The notes under the pieces: generated by a model | What the model was told of the DNA's origin: nothing | What the model saw: the letters and a program-made list of their open reading frames with translations, nothing else | The model's database searches: none | Part shown: one piece after another, positions 1 to 8,621 of the stretch | Layout of the letters: each line of letters starts with the position of its first letter | Numbering within the stretch: position 1 is the first letter of the stretch | Source of the DNA: Gracilimonas sediminicola | GTDB taxonomy: Bacteria > Bacteroidota > Rhodothermia > Balneolales > Balneolaceae | DNA length: 64,000 nucleotides | Direction of reading: 5' to 3' | Assembly (NCBI RefSeq): GCF_024320785.1 | Contig: NZ_JANDBC010000003.1 | Span: 558,001-622,000 of the forward strand | Translations under genes and position numbers: made by a program

Positions 1-370
1 GGGTATGATTCACCTCTTCAAATAAGATTTTATTGCCATACCAATTCTTGTACAAGTTGCGGCTGATTTTATACTGATTAGCATCTCTTTCGGAAAAGGG
101 TTCCCATACATGAATACCTCCATCAAAACTAACCTGAAAGATGGTTTTACTTCCTGTGGTGTGTGCAAGCTCGGTTAGTTTGTCATCCGTATAGTATGGA
201 AATAGGGCAAAATTTGAATTCTTACGACCTGCTGTTAATCCTCCGTTGCTTGATATAAACATCCAGTGATTTGAATCACTTACGATACTCATAAAGAACG
301 GACGCTGAGAAGCCAGATTTGAAATTTTGAACCAGTTTTCGCCTTGTAATTTTTGAACGGTGATTGACAC
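1..370 (-). CDS. N-terminus of a phosphorylase-like protein (GH94/GH149 type), cut by window edge
   Basis: An open frame runs from a GTG at 370-368 off the left edge, giving 123 codons without a stop. It starts VSITVQKLQGENWFKISN, and no ATG lies between the upstream in-frame stop and this GTG. The segment SSNGGLTAGRKNSN followed by FPYYTDD recalls the N-terminal beta-sandwich of large cellobiose-phosphorylase-like proteins. From memory, the closest fit is the beta-1,3-glucan phosphorylases (GH149) found beside laminarin enzymes. There is no signal peptide, which fits a cytoplasmic enzyme. It lies 48 bp downstream of the GH16 gene on the same strand, so co-transcription is likely. That this is a real gene is well supported; the exact family is inference because the catalytic part lies outside the window. 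Confidence 0.62.
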   Translation of the reverse strand, partial: MSITVQKLQGENWFKISNLASQRPFFMSIVSDSNHWMFISSNGGLTAGRKNSNFALFPYYTDDKLTELAHTTGSKTIFQVSFDGGIHVWEPFSERDANQYKISRNLYKNWYGNKILFEEVNHT

Positions 371-418
371 GGTTAGTTCTGTTATTGATGTTTAAGTTCT
401 TAGTTAAAGAGGAGAGAT

Positions 419-1243
419 TTACTCTGCATAAACCCTCACGTAATCTACAACCATTGTTTGGGGAAATGGTGTACGGCTATTGGGTGATCCAACAAATGAA
501 CCTCCAACGGCCACATTCAAAATGATGTAGAATGTGTTGTCATTAAAAACCCATTCTCCGTTTACATCCCCGGGATTGATCTCATTATATAATTCATCAT
601 CCACGTAATACTTAATAAAATCAGGGCCCCATTCTATCGCGAAAAAGTGAAAATCGGTATCAAACCGACTATTAGATAGAACATAGCTATCTGTAACGGC
701 TTCACCGGCAGAATAGCCCGGCCCGTGCACACTACCGTGTACAATGGTGGGTTCTTGTCCACGATACTCCATGATGTCTATCTCCCCGATTTGAGGCCAG
801 TTCACCGTTCCATTGCTATCATCTCCAAGCAGCCAAAAAGCCGGCCATATGCCCTGACCGAATGGTAATTTTATGCGGGCTTCAAACCGGCCAAAAGTTT
901 TTTCGAATTTACCCCTGGTAAGGATGCGGGCTGAAGTATAATCGGAGCCTTCAAATGATTCTTCCCTGGCTGTGATCTCCAAAAAACCATCGTTTATCCG
1001 AACATTCTCGGGACGGTCGGTATAGTACTGCAGCTCATTGTTACCCCAACCCGGACGGCCAAAAATTTCAACTCCGGTTCCTATATCATATGACCAATAA
1101 TCCGAATTTAAACTACCGGAGCCATCAAACTCGTCTTGCCACACAATTTCCTTCTCTTTTTTGTTGGCATCATCATTTATACAACCTGAGGCAAGTCCAA
1201 ATACGATAAACAACAGGGCACATCCTCTCAAAAAGTTACTCAT
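419..1243 (-). CDS. GH16 endo-beta-1,3-glucanase (laminarinase-like) lipoprotein
   Basis: A 274-residue secreted lipoprotein with a hydrophobic signal and lipobox LASGC (Cys21). The rest is one GH16 jelly-roll domain. The family signature GEIDIMEY gives nucleophile E154, D156 and acid/base E159, and the WPAFWLL strand precedes it as in laminarinases. The C-terminus VVDYVRVYAE is typical of the family. GH16 enzymes with this signature hydrolyse internal beta-1,3 links of laminarin by a retaining mechanism; a lichenase-like specificity cannot be excluded. The protein probably sits on the cell surface or the outer leaflet. It lies in a minus-strand series behind a binding lipoprotein and a hydrolase-barrel fusion. 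A second GH16 lies at 8622-9467. Confidence 0.93.
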   Translation of the reverse strand: MSNFLRGCALLFIVFGLASGCINDDANKKEKEIVWQDEFDGSGSLNSDYWSYDIGTGVEIFGRPGWGNNELQYYTDRPENVRINDGFLEITAREESFEGSDYTSARILTRGKFEKTFGRFEARIKLPFGQGIWPAFWLLGDDSNGTVNWPQIGEIDIMEYRGQEPTIVHGSVHGPGYSAGEAVTDSYVLSNSRFDTDFHFFAIEWGPDFIKYYVDDELYNEINPGDVNGEWVFNDNTFYIILNVAVGGSFVGSPNSRTPFPQTMVVDYVRVYAE

Positions 1244-1268
1244 TGATTGTCTGTAGTTTTAATGATGA

Positions 1269-3155
1269 TTAATTCTGTGTGAAATTATCGATGTAGAAAG
1301 TGCCTGAAGTTGTACCCGGTGCATCCATAAATAATACAACCCTGCTGTACTCAGCGCTGGATGAAAAATCAAATGAGAGTTCTTCCCAGCCACTACCCGA
1401 ATGGTTGGCCGTAATTTCGATATCCTGTGCACCATTGGCCCCGCCTTCAAACTTCAACAACACCGGAATAGTGGTTGTGGAATACACGTCCATTGTGATG
1501 GTAGATCCGCTGGAAAGATCCACATTGTTTTCGAGATCTACATAGGCTCCTTCAAAAGCAGCTCCGATATTTGTAATACTTCCAACTTTCGAAGCCGAAG
1601 CATTCGATCCAGATAATATCGGGTTATCAATTACCTGAAATGAAGCCCCATTGAATACTTCAAAAGTGTAATCAATAGCAGGATCGTCAAACGTTATAGG
1701 AAATGATGGGGGATTTCTGTCCGGTACTATTATGCCACTATCATAGTAGTAAATATTATCTACAAAGATATTAGAAATGGTCGCATCTGAAACGAAGAAG
1801 AGTAGCCCTATTTCAGAGCGTTCTGTTAGCCCGCTGAAGTTATTCAATGGAATATCCAGGCTAACCCATTCGTTTTGTTGCAGGGTGTTTGAGTCGATAG
1901 TAAATGACCCGGATGTTTCATTGTTGCCCACTGAGTTAATCAACTGAAGGCGTATAAAATCACCTGCATCAATAGCTTCTCTTACATTGATATCTACATG
2001 AAGATGGGTCATTCCGGAGGCATCAATACTTGCAACATCCATGAATGTACCAATACCAACAAAATTTAAATTGGTATAATTAATGATGCCATTTCCATCC
2101 ACAACGATATCAGCCCCACCTTCTCCGGTTCCTCCAAGGGTTGTCTGTCCGTCTCCGTTAAAGAAACCGTTGTAATAATCTACAGGTACGTTGTCATACG
2201 CATCACTGAATATCGAAATTACATCGGCGGGATCTTCATCGGGTACCGGAGCAGGTGTGAAATCACCTATCGACTGTATAGTTAATGAACCGGCAGCTGT
2301 TACTTCATCAAGCGAAGCTGTAATTACTGTAGTTCCCTCTCCTACTACCGAAACCTCGCCATTCCCATCAACTGTTGCTACGCTGGGATCTGACGAATTA
2401 AAGGAAAAATAAGCGGGGGCAGCTGTAACGGTTATATCTTCCCCACTTCCCAAATTAACGGTCTGTGTTAACTCGTTTATTTCCGAACTCAACCCAGTAA
2501 AACTTGTCAACGTATCATTTCTTCCGCTTAATATTGATGGGCGGGGCTGAGCAATGGTGCCCAGGTTTTCGTATTTCAAATCATCAATCCAGAATGAGTA
2601 ACCGTTCCCCTCTTCCGGGCCCTCGGCATACCAGAATAGTCCTTGCTCAGAAGTAAGTTTGGACGCATCAGGTACAGGAATCACATACTTTTTCCAATAA
2701 GTGGTCAGCTTTAAATTATTGAATGAAACCAGGTATTGGTTTTGCATAAAGTCCTGCCCAATACCAAGTTCATTGATAGTTCCCGGGATAGAACCTTTAG
2801 CATAAAAAGTGAGGGCGTTATACGAACTCAGATCTCGGCCTCCATTATCATCTCTGAAAATTGCTCCTGAAAACGCCCCTTCAGAACTTCCCACATTGGG
2901 GATATCCAGGCGCATTGAAGCATCGCTTCCATCATAGGTAACATCACTATCTACGTTGAAGGCATCTAACTTTGAGCCTTCAAACGGATAGTATTCCAAC
3001 CCGGAACTAAAGCCATCTATAAAAACTTCCGGATTTTCTGTGAAATCCGGTTCTTCAAGTCCATCAACAGAACGCTCACACCCTTGAGCAATGGCCATAA
3101 TTAATAAACCGGCCAGTAAAGAACGAATTGTGATTTTTGAATCTAAATCTTTCAT
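1269..3155 (-). CDS. Surface carbohydrate-binding lipoprotein with Ig-like (Big_2) domain
   Basis: A lipoprotein of 628 residues from the ATG at 3155. A GTG nine bases further upstream is also open, but AGGTGA lies six bases before the ATG and overlaps that GTG, so the ATG is preferred. The signal ends in lipobox IAQGC. An N-terminal beta-sandwich (about 40-200) resembles CBM11-like domains, with WKKYVIPVP and FWIDDLKYEN. A Big_2-type Ig domain follows (about 215-300, with SSDPSVATVDGNGEVSVVGEGTTVITA). Two further beta-sandwich modules end in SNIFVDNIYYYD and GTFYIDNFTQN. No catalytic motif is visible. Position between GH16 and a glycan hydrolase suggests a surface glycan-binding protein that holds beta-glucan; this is inferred. 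Confidence 0.85.
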   Translation of the reverse strand: MKDLDSKITIRSLLAGLLIMAIAQGCERSVDGLEEPDFTENPEVFIDGFSSGLEYYPFEGSKLDAFNVDSDVTYDGSDASMRLDIPNVGSSEGAFSGAIFRDDNGGRDLSSYNALTFYAKGSIPGTINELGIGQDFMQNQYLVSFNNLKLTTYWKKYVIPVPDASKLTSEQGLFWYAEGPEEGNGYSFWIDDLKYENLGTIAQPRPSILSGRNDTLTSFTGLSSEINELTQTVNLGSGEDITVTAAPAYFSFNSSDPSVATVDGNGEVSVVGEGTTVITASLDEVTAAGSLTIQSIGDFTPAPVPDEDPADVISIFSDAYDNVPVDYYNGFFNGDGQTTLGGTGEGGADIVVDGNGIINYTNLNFVGIGTFMDVASIDASGMTHLHVDINVREAIDAGDFIRLQLINSVGNNETSGSFTIDSNTLQQNEWVSLDIPLNNFSGLTERSEIGLLFFVSDATISNIFVDNIYYYDSGIIVPDRNPPSFPITFDDPAIDYTFEVFNGASFQVIDNPILSGSNASASKVGSITNIGAAFEGAYVDLENNVDLSSGSTITMDVYSTTTIPVLLKFEGGANGAQDIEITANHSGSGWEELSFDFSSSAEYSRVVLFMDAPGTTSGTFYIDNFTQN

Positions 3156-3171
3156 GTCTCTCACCTGTGTA

Positions 3172-6100
3172 TTAATTCGTTATATCAATTTGGATATAGG
3201 TTCTGAACTCCCACTCTGTACCATTGTCAAAACCGGGAGCTGTTGGATCCGGAACCCGTTCACCGCTCGTGTTAAGCGTGTAAGTAGGGGCATAACGGGG
3301 TGAGTAGTCACTTAATGATCTCCAGGTACCCCGCACTCCAATTCTGGTTGAAGGCAAATCAAACCAATCCGGTTTGCCAAGGTTCATGGACAGGTCGCCC
3401 ATAAGCTGCAGCGGATAGGTCAAGTTAAAGTCACGGTGGTAGTCATAAGGTCCCCAATCATTCACTTTCACAAATGAACTGAACTTAGACTTCTTGTAGA
3501 TCACCCGGACATCTCCGCCATATCGTGTAATGAGCCTTGGGTCGCTGCCATTTGCCTGAGCGTCTCCGCCATATAAATTCGCAATGACACCTAAATTTGT
3601 ATTGAATTTAGATACTATACGGGCATGTACTTCCCATAAATCTCTTGCCGGAGGAGCCCCCGGGAATGGAAAGAATGTACGACCATCTGGTAAAATACCT
3701 ATTGCAGCATCCTGAGTGGTTGGTAAATGCCGGTAAACAAAACCAAGACTCATGGCAAATGGGGCGTCTTCTGCTATATCGTTATTCCAGTCGTACATAT
3801 AGGTACCCGGCGTAGGGTCGAAAGTCAGCAGCAGTTCCCCGGCTATTTGCTCTCTATTAGCACGTACAACAAAAGGATCATCAAGAATATTTCTTGGTCG
3901 GGCGGGTGCTTCAAGATCACCTGGAATCGGTCCTTCAATAGGTTTCTGCCATAAAAAATTAGGCGCAAACTGTATGTTGCCGATATTGTAAGTAAAACCG
4001 GACAGGACATTATACTGATTACCACTGCCGCTGTCTTTCAATCTCCATCCGGTGAAGGTCATTGTTTGATCTGCTCCGCCGTTAGCAACCAGTCCCATGA
4101 TTGACGATTGTGCGTACCAGTTAAAAACACCCTTGGTGTAAGTTACTTTCAACTTACCACCCCAGTTATCTGAAGATTTAATCTCATCCACATATACATT
4201 ATATGAGCCATCATCCTGTTCGCGGGCCAGCTGAAATTCTCTGCCGTTCAGCGGCTGACCTGCCCAAATACCGCCTAACTCTACTCCGAAGTTTCCAAAA
4301 TTCCGTGTTACATAGATAGTTACTCTTCGGGTTTTGGGCTGAGGAATCGCATACGAGCTTCCGGTTAGTCCCTGTCGCTCGATGTCTTCATGATAAATAC
4401 CTGTCAATGAAGTTTGACCGATGCCATAAGTATATTTGAGCAACACTGCGGGGTTTGCTCCCCACCACAATTGCGGACCAAAAGCAAATTTGAGGCCATC
4501 AAATGCTTTCTTCCCTTCGGCTTCAAACCCAAATGGAGCTTCTCCATTGTAAATATCGATCTGCTCCCCATAATTAGCCTCAGGATAAAGCCCAAAGAAA
4601 TCACCTTCATATCCCCAGTGGTAGTGGCCGGTTCGGTAAAAACCATCAATATTGAAATACTCTTGACTCCAGTTGTAGCTGGCGCTATAAATCTGAACCC
4701 GGTTGAGAGACTCTACTGTGATAGCATCATTTCGGGATAATAATTCTACCGGGCGCCCTCTGTTTTCATAAAAAATCTCATCAATAGGATTTTCTGCTAC
4801 ATTCCCGAGGATATTGGTTACTACTTCTGCCCTCATGTTTGGAGCCGGCTTTGCTTCTACCCCTATGAAATATGACTGCATGTGGTCAAAACCTAATTCA
4901 TCTGGATAGGCAGTCCGGGCAGGGTCTTCATCAGTGGGTGTTGTTATCAAAGATCCCCCGGTGTTGTAAGTTTCGAAGGTGGCTGAAAAACGACTCAGGG
5001 AAATGAGTTCCGAACCTCCATCTGACTGATTGCCCCCGGACTTAGCGCGGAGATCAGCTTCAACGATGGAAATATTTGAGAAATGACTTTTCAGGCTTTC
5101 ATATGTAACACCTGCGGCATAAGGATTAAATTGATGAACTTGTTTTAACATGTAATATGCCGTTCTGGGGTAAAGTTCATAAAAACCATTGACATCTGTA
5201 GGCCCTTTTGCCATAATGCCAAACCACTCTTCGTTCATATTGTCCTCACCTTCTGCAAAGTCAAACTGGTAACCTCCATTCGACCATGAGGCATTAACAT
5301 CATGAACGTCCAGGTTCTCAGTTTGGCCAAACTTCCACCAGCCATCACTAAACTGAAAGGTAAATCCCCCAATTGAATTATCTGTGCCGCCCAAACCTGC
5401 AGCATTTTTGTATATCTCTTTCCAGTTGCTGAACAGATACCTCGCCTGGGCTGTTTGAGCTTCTGTAAGGGTTTGGGCATTGAAAGCATCAGAACCAAAC
5501 TCCGTCAACAGTACCGGCTTTCCATATTCATTCCGGACTCTTTCGTACAGGTCGGTAAAAGTCATACCCCGATAAGTATTTGTGCCAAAAATATCTATAT
5601 CGGGAGCCAGTTCATCTATAAGATCAAGAAAAAGTAAATCACCATTTGCAATGGCTATCGGCCTGCTTGTGTCAATTTCTTTCATTGCCAATGCAGCATC
5701 ATTGAATAACTCGTACATCGCACGGGCACGTATCGTCGATTTTCTATTCTCCATTGGAATGTCTTCGGTTTCTGCTCCCCCCCAGAAAAGACCGTAGTTA
5801 TTTTCATTACCTAACAGATAAATCAACAACCCGGGTGTTCCCTTGTATTCTTCCACTAACCGGGTTACTTCACTCAATAGTAGCTCTTGTACTCTTGGGT
5901 CAGAATATTCTGTATTAGCCATCCAGGCACCATCTATTGTTAAACCATACCTTCCAAATGAATGGTTCAACATAGTGTAGATACCATAATTCTCGTATAT
6001 ATAGGTGATCCACTTTTTTGGGATACCCGTGTAAACCCGAATTGCATTAACACCCATATTTTTCAGAAGAGACATCTCATAGTCCAATGCCTGTTCGATA

Positions 6101-6309
6101 AATTCGGGTGATTGATTCCAAAGGCTGTAAGCATAATTGGTGCCTCTTGGAAAGTAATCCCAGTTCATCCCATTTATGATGACAGGCTCACCGTCAACAA
6201 GCAATTGCCACCCCTCGTCAGCTTGCTCAACCACCACCTGGTTTGATTGCGCAATAATTGTGGGTGAGAAATAAAACAAAGTGAAAATTAACAATGCGAT
6301 TCTTTTCAT
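3172..6309 (-). CDS. Clan GH-A glycoside hydrolase fused to a C-terminal outer-membrane beta-barrel
   Basis: A 1045-residue secreted protein with a signal peptide cut near IIA-QS (residue 20). Residues about 30-390 form a clan GH-A TIM barrel: INGMNWDYFPRGTNY near the start, NAIRVYTG, acid/base E169 in LLGNENN, and nucleophile E270 in LLTEFG. This resembles the GH2 catalytic domain or newer beta-1,3-glucanase families; which one cannot be told by eye. From about 430 to the end the protein is an array of amphipathic strands with aromatic girdles and short turns, typical of an outer-membrane barrel of perhaps 14-18 strands. An enzyme tethered to its own barrel is unusual. The gene heads the minus-strand series down to position 1, 16 bp before the binding lipoprotein. 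The upstream 416 bp contain operator-like dyads. Confidence 0.85.
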   Translation of the reverse strand: MKRIALLIFTLFYFSPTIIAQSNQVVVEQADEGWQLLVDGEPVIINGMNWDYFPRGTNYAYSLWNQSPEFIEQALDYEMSLLKNMGVNAIRVYTGIPKKWITYIYENYGIYTMLNHSFGRYGLTIDGAWMANTEYSDPRVQELLLSEVTRLVEEYKGTPGLLIYLLGNENNYGLFWGGAETEDIPMENRKSTIRARAMYELFNDAALAMKEIDTSRPIAIANGDLLFLDLIDELAPDIDIFGTNTYRGMTFTDLYERVRNEYGKPVLLTEFGSDAFNAQTLTEAQTAQARYLFSNWKEIYKNAAGLGGTDNSIGGFTFQFSDGWWKFGQTENLDVHDVNASWSNGGYQFDFAEGEDNMNEEWFGIMAKGPTDVNGFYELYPRTAYYMLKQVHQFNPYAAGVTYESLKSHFSNISIVEADLRAKSGGNQSDGGSELISLSRFSATFETYNTGGSLITTPTDEDPARTAYPDELGFDHMQSYFIGVEAKPAPNMRAEVVTNILGNVAENPIDEIFYENRGRPVELLSRNDAITVESLNRVQIYSASYNWSQEYFNIDGFYRTGHYHWGYEGDFFGLYPEANYGEQIDIYNGEAPFGFEAEGKKAFDGLKFAFGPQLWWGANPAVLLKYTYGIGQTSLTGIYHEDIERQGLTGSSYAIPQPKTRRVTIYVTRNFGNFGVELGGIWAGQPLNGREFQLAREQDDGSYNVYVDEIKSSDNWGGKLKVTYTKGVFNWYAQSSIMGLVANGGADQTMTFTGWRLKDSGSGNQYNVLSGFTYNIGNIQFAPNFLWQKPIEGPIPGDLEAPARPRNILDDPFVVRANREQIAGELLLTFDPTPGTYMYDWNNDIAEDAPFAMSLGFVYRHLPTTQDAAIGILPDGRTFFPFPGAPPARDLWEVHARIVSKFNTNLGVIANLYGGDAQANGSDPRLITRYGGDVRVIYKKSKFSSFVKVNDWGPYDYHRDFNLTYPLQLMGDLSMNLGKPDWFDLPSTRIGVRGTWRSLSDYSPRYAPTYTLNTSGERVPDPTAPGFDNGTEWEFRTYIQIDITN

Positions 6310-6725
6310 ATCGATGGTGTTTTATTCTGAAGGCTGCATCAGAGTGACTTCATAAATTAACTGCTATTTCGATGAGTGAGTGAGTACCGGACATTAACCG
6401 TGTTCTCCCCAAATGGCAATATTTACAATGTATATACAGTGATATACAAAAGCGCTTTTCCGGGTAATTTATGGGGTTAAGTAGCTTTCAATGGACAATT
6501 TTCATGTCAGCCAAACTTTTTGTTCTGTAATCAAAAAAAGCACCATTGTATATACTTTATAAATGTGCATGCATCGCTATTTTAGTACTGTATTTATAGC
6601 TGTCACCACTATTAAGAATTTCAGTGCAAGCTCAGCCAAAAGCTTCTGCTTGAGAAGGTTTTAGCTAATTAAATCTCACACCTAAACCGGTTTATTTTGT
6701 AAAACTGAACCTGTACCGATTAAAC
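6310..6725. other. Intergenic control region, 416 bp, upstream of the hydrolase-barrel operon
   Basis: No ORF is supportable here. The sequence is AT-rich, with inverted repeats at 6429-6459 listed separately and a second copy of TGTATATAC at 6547-6555. It lies between the 3' end of the GH5 gene (6726) and the start of the hydrolase-barrel gene (6309), so it should hold the promoter for the series 6309 to 1 and probably the end of the GH5 transcript. I could not place a convincing -10/-35 or -7/-33 pair. Confidence 0.6.
6429..6459. promoter_or_regulatory. Two adjacent dyads, candidate LacI-family operator
   Basis: TGTATAT-N6-ATATACA at 6429-6448 abuts a perfect 12-bp palindrome AAAAGCGCTTTT at 6448-6459. 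Palindromes with a central CG flanked by A/T runs are typical LacI-family operators. They lie about 120-150 bp upstream of the hydrolase-barrel start. A LacI-type regulator is encoded at 25828-26832, and an imperfect AGCGCT-centred site lies at 25523-25532 near its own divergent promoter. Binding is inferred. Confidence 0.45.
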
Positions 6726-8477
6726 TTAGTCTATAATCAATTTGGCGATATTAAATCCGCCTTCATCAATTTGGAGTCTTAGAGTATAAGTACCACCTGA
6801 AAACTGATCGGATCCCAGGTTCACTTGTCGCCAGTTTTGATAACCCCCGGTGGCCGGTATGTTTGTTGTATTTCCAACCGGCCGCCCGTCAGAGAATAAC
6901 CGAATTCGCCCTTCTCCGGACGGTGATGCTACAATAACTCTGATATCATACGTGCCTTCTGTTACTTCTACAGTGTATTCCAGCCACTCTCCATCTTCCG
7001 TCCAACCAACGTTATACTCTAATCCTTCGAGAGCTGAAGGCTCAATATCCACTCCATCATTGCGATATACCCAACCTGAGTTCCCCCCTGTTTGATCCGG
7101 GTCCCCATTTACCCTTTTATAATTCATATCATTATAAGCGATCAGGTTATCTCCTATGTCATAGTTTACAGCATCTATGGTTCCGGGTATAGAATGGGAA
7201 GTATATGGGACGTTTTCATTATTAAATGAAGGTGAGAACAAAGCAGCTACTACATCTGGCCTAAAGGTTGTATTCTCGATTTTCAGACCTTCCGCCATAT
7301 CGAATAAACCCTGTTGTGCCTCGTTAGCGGTTGGTTTAGGACCTTCACCCTTCCAATAGGCCAACACTTTTTCGTAGTTTGGGTTAGATGGGGCCGATAG
7401 TGGTGATGTTATCGTTTCAAGTTTTTTATGGGTCCACCAATTCCACCCTATGCCATTTGATTCTACCAGTCTGACAGTTTCGTTGAACCATGGATTAGAA
7501 TTTTCTCCTGACTCACCCAGCCAAAGCGGGGTATCTGTTTGATCTCTTAATCCAAGTAAATAGTTGATGGTACCCTGATCGGTCTCATTCCAGTATTTAT
7601 GAAATGCATATACAATATTGTCGTAATAGGCAGCAAGTATGTCTAACTTATCGAAGGTGGTTGAATAGTAATTACCATTTATAAACAGGATATGGTTTTC
7701 ATCTATTTTTCGAATTTCAGGTATTAAATCCGTATGGAAACGCAGAACATCATCAGCTCCATATCCGGCTGGGGTTACCGGTTCGTTTAATAAATCGTAC
7801 CCGATTATGATGGTTTCATTTTTATATCGGCGGGCAATTTCAGTCCAAATCTTAATGGTTACCGGCATATATGTATCATATTCTGTCCAAAGGCGGGCAA
7901 CTCCATCACTGTCGGCAATCTCTTTACTACTTTGTGCCCCCGGTGCGCCATGCATGTCTAATATTACATCTACTCTATTTCGCTTACACCATATCAATAG
8001 TTGATCCAGACGATCAAACTCTCGCTCATTAAACTCTTCGGTCTCCATATCATAAAACACCTTATGATTAAATGGAACCCGAATATGATCCGCACCCCAC
8101 TCTTTCATCGCAATGATATCTTCTTCTTGAACATAGTTCGTTCTGAATTCTTCGAACCAGCGGTCTGTTTCTGATTCTCCCAACAAATCTGTGATAGCAT
8201 TCCTGAGCTTGGTCGGCCCGAAATCGCCCGGCATATTAAACATATACCCTTCAGGCATCAGCCAACCCCCTAAACCGAAGCCTCTAATTACAACCGGTTC
8301 CCCCTGTCGGTTCAATATCTGAGTTCCGGAAGTGCTGAAAAAAGTGTCATCGGTATAGCCGGGAACATCGGTTGAATTATCGGAATTACTTCCCGTTGGC
8401 GATGAACACGATAAAAATGAAATGAATAGTAATGCTACAAGAGCTTTAAAATTGCTGAACCCGGGTGTTTTCTTCAA
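6726..8477 (-). CDS. GH5 beta-glucanase lipoprotein with C-terminal CBM6-like domain
   Basis: A 583-residue lipoprotein starting at TTG (8477), with GAGAGG about five bases upstream; Cys24 follows FLS. Residues about 50-380 are a GH5 TIM barrel: RGFGLGGWL near the start, HIRVPFNH, DMHGAPG, acid/base E232 in LLNEP and nucleophile E322 in LWLGESGE. The GGWL start recalls exo-beta-1,3-glucanase-like GH5 members. The last 140 residues (GTIDAVNYD, then GWTEDGEWLEYTVEV, then GFNIAKLIID) look like a CBM6-type beta-sandwich, a module often binding beta-1,3-glucan ends. The GH16 gene upstream is 144 bp away on the same strand; a 16-bp palindrome lies between. Subfamily and exact linkage are not determined. 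Confidence 0.9.
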   Translation of the reverse strand: MKKTPGFSNFKALVALLFISFLSCSSPTGSNSDNSTDVPGYTDDTFFSTSGTQILNRQGEPVVIRGFGLGGWLMPEGYMFNMPGDFGPTKLRNAITDLLGESETDRWFEEFRTNYVQEEDIIAMKEWGADHIRVPFNHKVFYDMETEEFNEREFDRLDQLLIWCKRNRVDVILDMHGAPGAQSSKEIADSDGVARLWTEYDTYMPVTIKIWTEIARRYKNETIIIGYDLLNEPVTPAGYGADDVLRFHTDLIPEIRKIDENHILFINGNYYSTTFDKLDILAAYYDNIVYAFHKYWNETDQGTINYLLGLRDQTDTPLWLGESGENSNPWFNETVRLVESNGIGWNWWTHKKLETITSPLSAPSNPNYEKVLAYWKGEGPKPTANEAQQGLFDMAEGLKIENTTFRPDVVAALFSPSFNNENVPYTSHSIPGTIDAVNYDIGDNLIAYNDMNYKRVNGDPDQTGGNSGWVYRNDGVDIEPSALEGLEYNVGWTEDGEWLEYTVEVTEGTYDIRVIVASPSGEGRIRLFSDGRPVGNTTNIPATGGYQNWRQVNLGSDQFSGGTYTLRLQIDEGGFNIAKLIID

Positions 8478-8559
8478 AATAGCCTCTCAGAATCTATGTT
8501 AATACTTTACCTATTATATCAAACGATTGTAAATAATCTGTGAATAAACACTTCTTTCA

Positions 8560-8575
8560 GGCTATTTGAATAGCC
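8560..8575. promoter_or_regulatory. 16-bp perfect palindrome between GH16 and GH5 genes
   Basis: GGCTATT-TG-AATAGCC lies 83 bp upstream of the GH5 start in the minus-strand intercistronic gap 8478-8621. A TATAAT-like hexamer occurs closer to the gene (rc of about 8514-8519). It could be an operator or a short RNA hairpin; there is no long U tract on the minus strand. Confidence 0.35.
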
Positions 8576-8621
8576 ATAATTTTCTTTTTATAAGTCTCTG
8601 TCACCGCCTTACTTCACCAGT

